This document shows, in pieces, positions 21,519 through 31,683 of a DNA stretch of 64,000 nucleotides (position 1 is its first letter; each line of letters begins with the position of its first letter). The stretch spans positions 511,001 to 575,000 of the forward strand of contig SMSO01000033.1 in the NCBI GenBank assembly GCA_004764695.1, in the 5' to 3' direction. The position numbers were made by a program, and so were the translations under genes. The notes under the pieces are model-generated. The model made no database searches. It was not told the DNA's origin and was given only the letters and a program-made list of their open reading frames with translations. This DNA comes from Schizochytrium sp. TIO01 (Eukaryota > Sar > Bigyra > Thraustochytrida > Thraustochytriidae).

Positions 21519-22340
21519 TCAAATGTTAATATATAAAAGTTAAGTCGTTTCCTCTTATTTTAGAGACATGGCTGATATTCAAGCGTGTCTTCAATTTGAG
21601 GCTGTATATCTCGGAAATTCCACCTGCTGTTTTGATCTTACTTGACAGCTCAAGCATGTTTCAAATTTGTTCTGTATATTTTGAAATAGAATAAATACTA
21701 TAACTTTACAACAAATAGGCCTTTATTAACACTTATGGCCTAGGTGGCCCAGTAAACTGAGTGGGCTCTGAATAGTTATTCTCAAAGATGCTCTTTTAAA
21801 TTCTTCGCATGGCCATACGAAGCATTGTAGTAGACCAGTAAATACAAAGGAAGTACAGCTGCAAAACTCTCCATCCTTATCATATTTAATTGTTTTTTGT
21901 CCTCCATGACCGTCCACCATCCGTCATGCATCCTGTATCGTGCAGAATGCCAGCAGAGTGTGCCTCAGCCACCGCCAACACCCTCTGTTTAACTCTTCCA
22001 GGTTAATTAACGATCTCTTGTGGAACCCAAAGCCAGCCTGAAGGATCTATCTCTCCTCACAAAACATGGATTTGGGCTAAGTCCACGATGCTGCAGCAGC
22101 CTTGGTTTTTAAAGAGAGTTTCTGTTCCGCTGACTTTGCCTGAGAATTTGTTGAGAGCGCTTTCCAAGCCTTTTCATTTTAATTTTAAAAGCTCGTAGCT
22201 ACTTACTAGTAACAGGTACTACCTACTACTAGTATACAGAGAGATTGATCAAACCGTAGAAAAACTAGGTACTGAGCAAAGAAACAACTCTCGAGCAGTT
22301 CGAGGTTGGAAAAGAGGCTTGGGGGCAGTTGCCAATCGCT
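21519..22340. other. intergenic region
   Basis: 820 bp without a supported gene. It contains the 3' end of copy E and the probable promoter of the AAA+ gene. Confidence 0.5.
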
Positions 22341-25082
22341 ATGGCTCGCAAGCGACTTTGTTGTCGCGTGAGGATCTGTCTCACAGGGCTTTTGTTGGCA
22401 CTATCAGCACTTTTGCTGGCCGCTAATGGAGTTGATGTATCCTCAGCTTCGTCGTCGTTGGCCTCAGAACAACTTGCTGCTCTGGATGCTGTACGAGGCG
22501 GAGCTCTTAAATCTTGGGCTCAGGGATCTGGCAAAGGGGGTTCGAAGGTTCTTGTGCTCGCTGGAGACACAGAATCGCATTATGCAGCGGTCCAAGGGGT
22601 CCTCCAAAAATGGAACTCCAGACTTGCCAAGCCAGCGAGCACACTCTTTGTGGTTGGTCGCTCCGAGGAATCCGGAGCCCTCCTGGATGAGGTCTCTACG
22701 TGGCTACGATCCAGAATCATTGGCGACTCACTCAAATGGTCTATAGTATTTGTCAAAGACGCTGATCAACAGAGTCTAGCAGATCTCAACGAGCTCGTGG
22801 AGGTCTTTGGCAACCGTAAATCGTGCACCGACGTAGAGAACGACCTGCACATTCCCGCTTGCGAGAAACTTCTTCTTGTTTTGAGCACCGGCCTTGGAGA
22901 AGAAATCGTTAAAAATTACCGGGACACTCTTTCCGAGGAGGTGAGTGATATTGCCCAGCGTATGGAGAGTGTTGCACGACGCCAACTTGATGACGAGTGT
23001 ACACGGGAGCTGCGAAAGCGTTGGGGAGGACAATCGTTACATGGTCTTGCGCGACTTCTCCGCGCAAACCTTAGGCAAGTCATATACCCAATATTTGGCA
23101 ATCCAAGCCTAACAGATGCGCAAGCACTTGTGAACTCCCAGGCAAAGCGCCGTGCAGAAGCTTCGAATCTAGCTTTGTCGAAACGGTCACAAAAAGAAAT
23201 AGACCTCAGCACATTTGAAAACCTTGATGAATGCATTGATGAGTCTATTATCAAACAGGCAGGGTTTGTTGGACAAACATATGTCCTTGATGCTGTAGAG
23301 AAGCTACTTAAACACATACGCCACGGTTGGCGTGCAGGAGACGGCCCAGTAGTGCTTCTGTTTGCGGGTCCACCTGGCCTTGGTAAAACGTTCCTCGCAA
23401 ATCTTGTCGCGAGAGCGTACAATTGTGGACAACAAAGGGCTTCTCTTGAGCGAGAACGCAAATATGTTCATATCGATATGGTAAACTATCAGGATGAACG
23501 TTCTGTTGACGGTTTTGTAGATCCCGCCCCTGGTCTTCAGGGCACGGGAATCTTAGCTGAGGTTTTCAAGGTATCTCAGCGCACTGTGGTTCTTTTAGAC
23601 GAAATTGAAAAATGCCACCCTAGTCTAGTGGAAAAGATGCTGCTTCCCATGCTAGACAACAATGGTGGGCATGTACAGTCAAAGAAAACAGGCGATAACT
23701 TTCCCACGCGAGATAGTGTCTTTATCATGACAACTAATTGCTTTAGTGAGGAAATTGAAGAGCTTTATAGCCAAATCATTGCAGGAAGTGCTCGTGGGCT
23801 ATCTGAGAATGTGTACGATGCACTCTCTGAGCAGGTGTCGGAGCTTATGCGTAATTCGAGTAGACAATGTCGCGGGGCACATTCGGGTAACTCCAATCCA
23901 TTCTCATCAGGCCCTTTTTGGCGTCGTTTAGTGGCAGGCTCAAGTTTGGCGACTCGGCATGGTGTGCTCCTGTTCGTACCACCATCTCCTGAGGATATAG
24001 ACGAACTTGTGTCTGTAACGTTGGAGTCTTACTCCACGCAGCTTCCAAACAAGGAAATATTTTATTCTCGACGTGCAGTGCAAGTTCTTCAGGACAAAGC
24101 ACGAGTTAGACTTCGCGCCGGAACTCTGACATCTGGCACTGTTCAGGCCTTTGTAACTTCTGAAGTGAAGGATGCTATACCTGAAGTCATTATGTTTTCT
24201 GACCACCGAAACATTCTGCTTTACCAATGCCCACATCACGGGTCACTTCGCGCCATGGTTGTTGACGCTGCCGAGTGCATCGATGAGTTATTTTCAGAGA
24301 GTCCAGAGGAACTCGCAGATCGTGTCGAGCTAGGCCGCCGAGATAAAATAAGCACTGAAAAGTTAGTATCTTCGGGAAAAAGGTTTTTTGGTGTGCCAAA
24401 GGAGAGCCGGAATTCTCCGAGCGCTACAACTTCTGGCAGTAGCAGCAAAGATCAAGATGACATAATGCTCGATATCGAGGTGCAGCAAGAGGCTAACTTC
24501 GTTCACAAAAACGAGGAGAAGGCGCACTCAATGTTTGATATCGAACAAATTCAAGCATATGCCATGCTCCTTTTATATTCCTTCGCAGTTATGGTTGCCA
24601 TGGCGTTATTCACTTCATACGCAGTACTTCCCGCTGCTAAAGCTCTATTTTCGGTTCTTGTTGTAGTGAGTTCTTTGCTTTGGTATTTTTTTCCAGAGCT
24701 CTTTTACATGCTTGTGCAATTGGTTTCCGAAGCTGCAATCTGGCTTTGGAACAACTGGCGTGTCGCACTACCAGTCGCTGGAGGTTTGTATATTTGGTGG
24801 GTGTTCCTGCAGAAAAGGCGACGCTCAAAGCTGGAGGAGGACAACAGAAGACTTCTTGCTGAGAATTTTGAGCTTCGCAAGGAGAACGAGAGTCTTCATT
24901 CGCAGGTGTCCTGCTTGAAGCTGCCACCAAAGCTTAGACCATCTGAAGAGAAAAGCAATGATTCGAAAGAGTTTCCAGGTACGACCGTCATCACTAGCCT
25001 TCATAGGACCGTGCGGCGTGGAATGAAGCGCTCGAAGAGTCTCGGGTATATTAATACTCATCTCGCGAGTGACAACGAATAA
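22341..25082 (+). CDS. ER/nuclear-envelope AAA+ ATPase (ClpB D2/torsin-like) with C-terminal membrane region
   Basis: A 913-residue protein starting at ATG 22341; a TTG 12 bases upstream is not used. Residues about 8-30 are a signal peptide or anchor. An N-terminal region of about 290 residues is unrecognised. The AAA+ module follows: GFVGQ about 308-312, Walker A GPPGLGKT 343-350, Walker B VVLLDEIEK 416-424 with Asp420-Glu421, and sensor 1 'FIMTTN'. These are in the ClpB-D2/torsin style. The expected sensor-2 GAR motif is replaced by 'AGTLTSGTVQAF'. Residues about 737-822 contain several hydrophobic spans, followed by basic KRRRSK and a short heptad-like coiled coil (about 825-862). Intact Walker residues suggest an active ATPase acting on lumenal or membrane substrates. 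It is convergent, 233 bp apart, with another lumenal AAA+ gene. Confidence 0.82.
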   Translation: MARKRLCCRVRICLTGLLLALSALLLAANGVDVSSASSSLASEQLAALDAVRGGALKSWAQGSGKGGSKVLVLAGDTESHYAAVQGVLQKWNSRLAKPASTLFVVGRSEESGALLDEVSTWLRSRIIGDSLKWSIVFVKDADQQSLADLNELVEVFGNRKSCTDVENDLHIPACEKLLLVLSTGLGEEIVKNYRDTLSEEVSDIAQRMESVARRQLDDECTRELRKRWGGQSLHGLARLLRANLRQVIYPIFGNPSLTDAQALVNSQAKRRAEASNLALSKRSQKEIDLSTFENLDECIDESIIKQAGFVGQTYVLDAVEKLLKHIRHGWRAGDGPVVLLFAGPPGLGKTFLANLVARAYNCGQQRASLERERKYVHIDMVNYQDERSVDGFVDPAPGLQGTGILAEVFKVSQRTVVLLDEIEKCHPSLVEKMLLPMLDNNGGHVQSKKTGDNFPTRDSVFIMTTNCFSEEIEELYSQIIAGSARGLSENVYDALSEQVSELMRNSSRQCRGAHSGNSNPFSSGPFWRRLVAGSSLATRHGVLLFVPPSPEDIDELVSVTLESYSTQLPNKEIFYSRRAVQVLQDKARVRLRAGTLTSGTVQAFVTSEVKDAIPEVIMFSDHRNILLYQCPHHGSLRAMVVDAAECIDELFSESPEELADRVELGRRDKISTEKLVSSGKRFFGVPKESRNSPSATTSGSSSKDQDDIMLDIEVQQEANFVHKNEEKAHSMFDIEQIQAYAMLLLYSFAVMVAMALFTSYAVLPAAKALFSVLVVVSSLLWYFFPELFYMLVQLVSEAAIWLWNNWRVALPVAGGLYIWWVFLQKRRRSKLEEDNRRLLAENFELRKENESLHSQVSCLKLPPKLRPSEEKSNDSKEFPGTTVITSLHRTVRRGMKRSKSLGYINTHLASDNE

Positions 25083-25315
25083 ATGGAAGTTTGAATTTAT
25101 TTTTTATTGTGTGTAGAATTGATAATGGAGCGGCCAACAACCTCAAAGTGATAAAGATATTTTTTCAAAATGATCGAAGAAGTCTATATTCTTTTATTTT
25201 ATCTTATTTTATTTTAAATTGAGCAATTTTGGTCTCTGTATGTAATAAATGGCGACTCACAGGTCTTATATTTGCACTAGTGGTTGATGATACTATCGTT
25301 ATATTGTGTAATCCT

Positions 25316-26608
25316 CTAAATCACTTCCAGAGTTGTCCGAAGGGTATCTCCAGGAATAACTCGAATCTCGATATCCTCGCTAGAGTACTTGGAGCTTGCG
25401 CTTTCTTTGAACTTGACAAGTCGCTTCTCAATGGGCATGGGCCTCTGCACACTACGTTTCAAACTTTCGTAGAGCTCTTCAGTAAGTGCGCGGGCATCTT
25501 TAACGCTGGTCTTATCATGCAGGTGGTCTAGGATTTCCTGTTTGACATGCTCTGGGCAACGCACAATACCATCCCAACGGCGTGGTTTTTCACCTTCCTC
25601 GAGCAAGTTATTGAGATTCTTGTCAATGCGATGCTTTATCTGCCGAGCCACCCGAATAACGATCTGGTCAACAATCTTGAGAAGCTCAAGGTTGGTCAGC
25701 GGTGTGAAAGGAATATGTGTAACGACACTAGGGATGAAGGAATCGGCTCCCCAATAGTCCTCAATCGCCTGTTGTACAGTGTCTACAGCGCTTTGGTAAG
25801 TTTGAGAGGGATCGAGAAGAAGGCCGAACTCGCGCAAGTCCGTGGTCAGTACAATCAAGCTCTGTTTGGCGGAGATGGCATCACCCTTGTCCGGATGGCT
25901 GAAGACACCCTTCGTGAGTAAGTCCTTAAGCATGGACACGCAAGACCCTTTGCAATACACAAAATCGTCAAGTACAAGCACAACCCTGGGTTCGTCCTCA
26001 AGCACCTGTGCCGCTTTTCTCAAAAAGCTGCGCAAGATACCCTCATTCTGCGCATCGGGGGTTGAGCTGCCTTCCTGCGGCTCTGCAAATGTTGCAGTTA
26101 CGATTCCGCATGCTTGACGCCAGTCCTCAAGCTTTGCTGAGTCTTCTGTGCAAGACCTCGTCAGTAGCGGCTTGACAGGGTCCATGGAGCCTACGGATGG
26201 TGCGAGTGCCGTGCTATGAAGCCAGGAGCCAAGTTTACGCATGGCGTTGGTCAAGTGGCCTTTAATAAGATTAGAGGTGGAAATGCAGTCATCGTAAATG
26301 GAGTTTGCAATCAATTCTGCCATAAAGGTCTTGCCTGTGCCAGACGGGCCCACCAGCTGCAGCACCACAGGCCTCTCCTTGGTGTCCACCCCGTGCACGA
26401 AATCTTGGAGATGCTCACGAATCATGCGAACCGCGTGAGATTGGCCAACAAAATCATGCTCGACGCGAGCGTTAAAGGTTGAGATGACATCATTATCGAA
26501 GCGTCGGTTTGGACATAACCCAAGCGCGACAGAAGTATGTGTCACCACCAACGCCAGGAGCGCCAAGGTCACCAGCCCAAACCTTGAAGCGAAGAAACCG
26601 CCGCCCAT
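25316..26608 (-). CDS. torsin-like lumenal AAA+ protein with altered Walker B
   Basis: A 430-residue protein with an N-terminal signal peptide (about 1-30, 'LVTLALLALVVTHTSVALG'). The torsin-like start of the AAA+ fold follows: DFVGQSHAV at 52-60, then Walker A GPSGTGKT at 87-94. Walker B is VVLVLDDF (209-216): the second acidic residue, normally Glu, is Asp215. The sensor-1 position reads LTTD rather than ending in Asn. About 60 inserted residues (roughly 128-190) separate Walker A from Walker B. It may bind ATP but hydrolyse it poorly, or act as a regulatory partner. Length and signal peptide agree with torsins (about 330 residues) plus an insertion. The Asp substitution and lack of a clear C-terminal GCK motif make true torsin orthology uncertain. 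Confidence 0.78.
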   Translation of the reverse strand: MGGGFFASRFGLVTLALLALVVTHTSVALGLCPNRRFDNDVISTFNARVEHDFVGQSHAVRMIREHLQDFVHGVDTKERPVVLQLVGPSGTGKTFMAELIANSIYDDCISTSNLIKGHLTNAMRKLGSWLHSTALAPSVGSMDPVKPLLTRSCTEDSAKLEDWRQACGIVTATFAEPQEGSSTPDAQNEGILRSFLRKAAQVLEDEPRVVLVLDDFVYCKGSCVSMLKDLLTKGVFSHPDKGDAISAKQSLIVLTTDLREFGLLLDPSQTYQSAVDTVQQAIEDYWGADSFIPSVVTHIPFTPLTNLELLKIVDQIVIRVARQIKHRIDKNLNNLLEEGEKPRRWDGIVRCPEHVKQEILDHLHDKTSVKDARALTEELYESLKRSVQRPMPIEKRLVKFKESASSKYSSEDIEIRVIPGDTLRTTLEVI

Positions 26609-28248
26609 CGCGAGAGGAAGTCAAGTTCTCTAGACCCCAGCCTCGAGAGGGCTCAGAAACGCACGAGGTTGAGACTGACTTGGAGCGAAACGAGAGCAAG
26701 CTAGGTTTATAAGTCTTGGGCGCCAAGAGACTTTGCCGCAATGTCTAATCAACGAGTTTTGGAGAATACTTTCTTTTGTAGATAAAACAGACAAAAAATT
26801 AATTAATAAGAATATCAACTTTCCAACTGATTTTTATCCATTTCCTTTGAAAGTATTCATTTTCTTGCAAAAAAAAAAGAGCATCTTTCTCGGGCTTTCA
26901 CTCAAGTAGAAAGCTTTTGCTCTTCTCCATATGATCGAGACATTGAAATCCAAAGAAAGCCACGCCATATGTTGCATGTCGCCTCCTTCTCGCTCCATAT
27001 GCGTATAATGTCCCATCATAATTCAACGACAAAGGTCGAAGGCGAAATATTTCTAACAGAGAGCATGGAAACCATCGTCATTGCTTTAGTATCAGGTTCT
27101 GGCGATGGCTTTCTAGCCCTGGCGTACTCTCGAAAGATTCCTGAAGAAGTTGACGTTCTGCGCTTTAGTAGCGTTTGTGTAGCTCACTTCTGTTTAACTC
27201 CTCCTTTGAATATCTTCATTGGAACTTAACGTCAAAGCAAGGGACTACATCAACTGTTTTCACTGTTTCTAATTCTCAATGCTCCTTACGAACCTCCGGA
27301 TGACATCAATAATGGTAGGCACTGAGGCTGCAGTTTGTTTTATGGAGTGATTTGCGTTATAGGAGAACGAACATTCATGATATGGCAAAAATAAATGATC
27401 TCAGGTAAACGGATGAAATGACGGATGCAATTAAGACTCATATATAAGAGTGGGAACATAGCCAATTCTCGAAGTTGACACGTCATACGGTTCTCTGAGA
27501 ACCCGTCGGTGTCAAGATGACAAGAAAGGACATACTAACTCGTGAAGCTCAGTTGGAGTGAACAATAACTAATGATAACCACTAATATTCTTGAGCTCCC
27601 ACGAGTATCATCAATCAAATCATATATTTATTATTATTATTTATTTATTTATTTCCTTTTCATGATTGCCGGTGACAAAATAAAGCCTTAATTCTTTAGT
27701 TCATACGCGTAAAATAGGAATGTTTGCTTCAATCGTATACGAGCTACTCGTGATCAGCATAAAAAACCATGGTAAAACCCTTGACCAACTTATGTACCTG
27801 TTATACGCTCCCATTGAAGCTTTTGTTATTGTTGCGCCCGTAGTTATATAGCATCTTTGCCTTTTAACCTGTTTTTTCTCTCTAGAGTGTACAGGATCTT
27901 TAAAACATATCCTGATTGATTGATTGGCTATTTTTTAATCTTAAAATTAAATCCCTTTTGCTTTCTGCTATGCTTCGGTCCTTCAGTCAGAGGGAAAACT
28001 GTGACCTCTGACGGCTGGAGGATTGCAACAAAGCGGGCCACAACTTCCACAGAAAGCTCGTTAGCCTCGGTTCGAAGTACCTTAGCTTGGTGTTTATTCC
28101 TCGGACGGACGGCTTCGTCACAGCTTGAGAACGTTAATTGGTGGATTGGATAGCTCACTGCCATCGACCGTTCGCATAAGCACTAGTTTGGATCCAGGGC
28201 TCTGCGGCGGGGAGAGCCACCTTGAACGACGGAGCACAATCAACAAAA
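26609..28248. other. intergenic region
   Basis: 1.6 kb, AT-rich. The left part is the promoter region of the minus-strand torsin-like gene. A (TTA/TTTA)n run lies near 27630-27655. A frame at 26969-27229 has no recognisable domain. About 27900-28248 is probably promoter and leader of the next gene. Confidence 0.5.
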
Positions 28249-29469
28249 ATGCCGAAAGATATTCTCGATGAGTTTATGGGGAGAAAAATGTTAGATCGAC
28301 ATAGGGAAAGCCATAAGGAAGAGATTTTCGAAAAATACACCAAACATTACCCAGGTGAGGAAAAGCCAAGTACGATTGAAGATTGCATCAATCGTCTTAA
28401 AAAGAAGGAACCTAATTCATATGAGAAATTGGAACAGGCCTTTGAGGATAAGGATAAGACAAAAAACAAAAGAAAAAAGAAGACAAGATCACCTGCATCG
28501 TCCCCATCTTCTCGCAATTCTCCCACAGAAAATGAGCAGATAAGCAGCAATGCAGATTCTGAAGATGCTGATATCAACAAAGTCGTGGAGGAGAGTCCAA
28601 AGGAATTAGACTCCACAATTATTTCTGCAGAGGCTGAGAACGAAAAGGATGACAAGCATCGAGAGAAATTTGTTGTGTCCGTCTTAACGCTTCTGATTGT
28701 AGCTACTGCCATTGGTTTTGCAATGTGGGGAAACGCGGGGTTTCCCTACTCTGAAAATGACTTACAACCTGAAAGTTTGCAACGCTCAATGTGTCGTGAA
28801 GAGGCTGTTCAAAGAATTCCAGAAGCAGTCCAACATGTGATTGAATTAACTGGTGAAATCGACTCTGGAGAGGGCAGCTTATCAGACTCATTAGAGGAGT
28901 TCGCTGAAGCGTTGCTGTTTGATTGGACAGATTTTGATGACTCAGACTTTCCACCAAGGCATGCTGTTTCGATACGGCTACAAAGCAATAATGCAGACGC
29001 TCTCAGTGTAACTTTCTCAATGTTCCTAAATGACCTGTTCACCCCCGAATGCCGGGCGCAACATGTATTAGAGGTTGATGTTGGAGCTGCACAGAGTGTT
29101 AACTTGGTCACACTTGCAAACAATTTTATGCTAGAACGTAAGCAAGCTTGCGAAGAGAATATCGCTTTAGTGGTTTTCAACAATGTAAGCACGAAGGAGT
29201 CTAGCCATCATATCATGAGTTTCAAGGACCACCTCGACCGACCAGAGATCATTGTTTCGTTTGATCCCGAGAAAAAAATTTCATCGAGAGGAGTAGGATT
29301 TGTCTTTCTTGGGGCTTCACTTCCGGATGGTGAAGCATGTACAAAGGGCTCCATCGAGTACCATGACCAAAAGCTTGCGTGGTATAGAAATATGCAAGGT
29401 CGTGTTACCTTACGGGCTCGACTCTGTGCGCCATCCCAAGATCAAGTTGAAGACCCGAGCTCTCTTTAA
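28249..29469 (+). CDS. single-pass membrane protein, possible LAP1/LULL1-like torsin cofactor
   Basis: A 406-residue protein from ATG 28249; an in-frame TTG 27 bases upstream is ignored. Residues 1-140 are charged and partly disordered, with a basic NLS-like KNKRKKKTR at 72-80. One membrane span covers about 141-160. The rest (about 165-406) has no P-loop but shows alternating hydrophobic strands and helices: 'AVSIRLQSN', 'VLEVDVGAAQS', 'IALVVFNNV', 'GVGFVFLGASL'. This order resembles a AAA fold that has lost nucleotide binding, which is how the lumenal domains of human LAP1 and LULL1 are built; those domains activate torsins. The topology (basic N-terminus, one span, lumenal domain) also matches LAP1. 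Two lumenal AAA+ genes lie within 6 kb. The gene is well supported; the LAP1 analogy is inference. Confidence 0.55.
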   Translation: MPKDILDEFMGRKMLDRHRESHKEEIFEKYTKHYPGEEKPSTIEDCINRLKKKEPNSYEKLEQAFEDKDKTKNKRKKKTRSPASSPSSRNSPTENEQISSNADSEDADINKVVEESPKELDSTIISAEAENEKDDKHREKFVVSVLTLLIVATAIGFAMWGNAGFPYSENDLQPESLQRSMCREEAVQRIPEAVQHVIELTGEIDSGEGSLSDSLEEFAEALLFDWTDFDDSDFPPRHAVSIRLQSNNADALSVTFSMFLNDLFTPECRAQHVLEVDVGAAQSVNLVTLANNFMLERKQACEENIALVVFNNVSTKESSHHIMSFKDHLDRPEIIVSFDPEKKISSRGVGFVFLGASLPDGEACTKGSIEYHDQKLAWYRNMQGRVTLRARLCAPSQDQVEDPSSL

Positions 29470-29977
29470 GCGGGCATGCCTTTACAATAAATAGATGACC
29501 TGCTGATCAGTTAGATCTCATACACTATGCGCTTTTTCTACTACTTGCCTGATGCGCCTCCTTGATAATCTGCTCAAAATTATAAATTCGCCAACCTGCC
29601 TCCCGTGTTTTAAACTACTATTGTCACCTTGTTTCACTGGTTGCTAGCTTACCCTCGACAACCTTGCTTTCCACTACCAATGCATTTAATAATAGCACTT
29701 GCTGTCCCCTGAGCAACTGCAATCTAAACCTCTTACAGGCCATAGATTCGTTGCCGTGGTCACAAATGACTTGGAAAACTTTCCCTTTTTTTCTAAAGGA
29801 ATAAAAAAAGTGCTTTCTCTACGCTTCGCTTATCTGAAGATCACCATTCCCGTTTTCCTGGCCGGCGCACGGACAAAGAAATAGTTGCAACCGAGCAGGA
29901 GTTGGCAGAGCTCCCAATCAAGCAACAACTTGAAGTGAGGTTTAAAGGGGGAAACCAAAGGCTAAAATTCTGCTGCC
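29470..29977. other. intergenic region between tandem genes
   Basis: About 500 bp, no gene seen. It holds the 3' end of the upstream gene and the promoter of the TBC gene. Confidence 0.5.
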
Positions 29978-31411
29978 ATGGCTCGAAAGAAGCGTCGCTC
30001 ACGCGCAAAAGCAGCGTCCTCTACATCATCGTCACGATTGCCAAGCGGAGGAAGCGTGGGAAGCGGAGGTTTGAGCGATACCAAATTGAGTTTATGGGCA
30101 CAGCAAAGCTTTGCATTTTGGAGCTCTGAGAATTCTATCAAGGGCGCCAAGGATATCAAATTGGCGGCAATTGAAGCTGCTGTGGATAAGGGAAATGTGG
30201 TCCGCGTGGCAGAAATGTGTGCTGAGCGGGGTGGTCTACAAAGTGATTTTATTCGTAGGAAGGCATGGCCTCTTCTTCTAGAGGCCGGAGGAACCGACCC
30301 GGAAGAGGAGGCTGCAAAATCACCAAAAAGAGGTACACCTCGCGCACAATTATTGCATGAATTCCACATGGATATTGAACGCAGTATGTTCCACTTTAGC
30401 TGTGACAAATCGCTACCCAGGGACCTTAGGGTGCTCAAAAGGGAGGCACTCACGGCAATCATCCTGTACGTGCTCAAAGTCGACGCAAGATTACATTATT
30501 ATCAGGGTTTCCATGACGTCGCCACAGTGCATCTCCATGTATCAGGTAACGATATTCGAAAAGCTTCAAGGACAGTGCTGGCAGCAAGTAGGTTACAATT
30601 TGTAGATCATCATCAAAGGGACTTTGGTACTACAATTCAGGTCATGAACCTTTTGCCGTTGATCATACAACACTTCGATCAAAAAGTAGGAGCCACGCTT
30701 CTTCAGGCTGAGGTTGGACCAATGTTCGCTCTCGCGTGGGTTCTCACAGGGTTTGCGCACTCCGTAGACGACCTCGATGTGACCTCGCGTCTCTATGACA
30801 TCATACTGGCAAGTCATCCGCTGCTGTGTCTTTATCTAGCAGCAGCATTAGTGCTTCGTCCTACCACACGAGCACGCCTACTTAAGGTTGCTGAGGAAGA
30901 TTGCAGCATGCCCACAATTCACCATTTTCTACAAAACATCCCACCTCCAACAGCACCCTTGACTGCGAAGAACTCTTGGGCTAAGAGGAATGAGAAATAT
31001 GAAAAAGTGCGCAAGCGTATTGCAGATCGTCTCGCCAGCTCAGGAATGCCAGTCTCAGGCGCTATGTATTGCCCAGAAACCAGACATGAGGAGGAGGAAA
31101 ATTGTGTCGATAATCTTGTTGAGTCTGCCCTTGTAATGATGGCAAGATTACCTCCCTCAAAGCTTGTTAGATTGGGCGAGCGCCAGGACAACCCTATCAT
31201 AATCCCTAAAGAGTCGTCAGCTCGTCTCCCAATGGACACGAGGCCTGCTTGGCAGGCAACTATGCGATGGGGTACACGTCGCTCGCGTGCTCTTCGTTGG
31301 CCAAACTGGGCAATAAGCCACCCCGCAGCTACTACAGCTGTAACTGTAGCAGCAATGGCCATGATGATCGTATTTGTTTGGACCCCTCATGAAACGAAAG
31401 GATTTATGTAA
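29978..31411 (+). CDS. TBC-domain Rab GTPase-activating protein, TBC1D20/Gyp8 type
   Basis: A 477-residue protein. After a basic Ser-rich start the TBC domain begins near residue 85 (RRKAWPLLL at 93-101). The arginine finger is Arg135 in MDIERS, and the glutamine finger is Gln176 in HYYQGFHD. Later TBC1D20-type signatures are 'AEVGPMFALAWVLTGFAH', 'SRLYDIILASHPLLCLYLAAAL' and 'SMPTIHHFLQNIP'. A hydrophobic stretch at about 450-468, nine residues from the end, is a tail anchor, as in TBC1D20 and yeast Gyp8. TBC1D20 acts on Rab1 and Rab18 at the ER and early secretory pathway, which is the likely location here. Both catalytic fingers are present. It is convergent with the dynein gene, with 272 bp between the stops. 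Confidence 0.92.
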   Translation: MARKKRRSRAKAASSTSSSRLPSGGSVGSGGLSDTKLSLWAQQSFAFWSSENSIKGAKDIKLAAIEAAVDKGNVVRVAEMCAERGGLQSDFIRRKAWPLLLEAGGTDPEEEAAKSPKRGTPRAQLLHEFHMDIERSMFHFSCDKSLPRDLRVLKREALTAIILYVLKVDARLHYYQGFHDVATVHLHVSGNDIRKASRTVLAASRLQFVDHHQRDFGTTIQVMNLLPLIIQHFDQKVGATLLQAEVGPMFALAWVLTGFAHSVDDLDVTSRLYDIILASHPLLCLYLAAALVLRPTTRARLLKVAEEDCSMPTIHHFLQNIPPPTAPLTAKNSWAKRNEKYEKVRKRIADRLASSGMPVSGAMYCPETRHEEEENCVDNLVESALVMMARLPPSKLVRLGERQDNPIIIPKESSARLPMDTRPAWQATMRWGTRRSRALRWPNWAISHPAATTAVTVAAMAMMIVFVWTPHETKGFM

Positions 31412-31683
31412 CCAATAAGCACTACCTACCAAAATTATACATTATGTTCAAGTGATTTATGTGGTCTTATGTTTTCTGCGAATTTTCGGCTTGCAATAAC
31501 TATGCCCAAGTTAAGAAAGGGAGCATAATAACAAATCAATAGTCACTCATTTATTATTACCCCCCTCTCCCCGCTCGAAGTTCAAAGTTGAGATAGAAAT
31601 ACATGAAACATGTTTATTTTATTTTTATTGAGAATTCCCAGTGCTCAATTCAGGAAAAGAAAAGATGATAAAGGAATGCTTGA

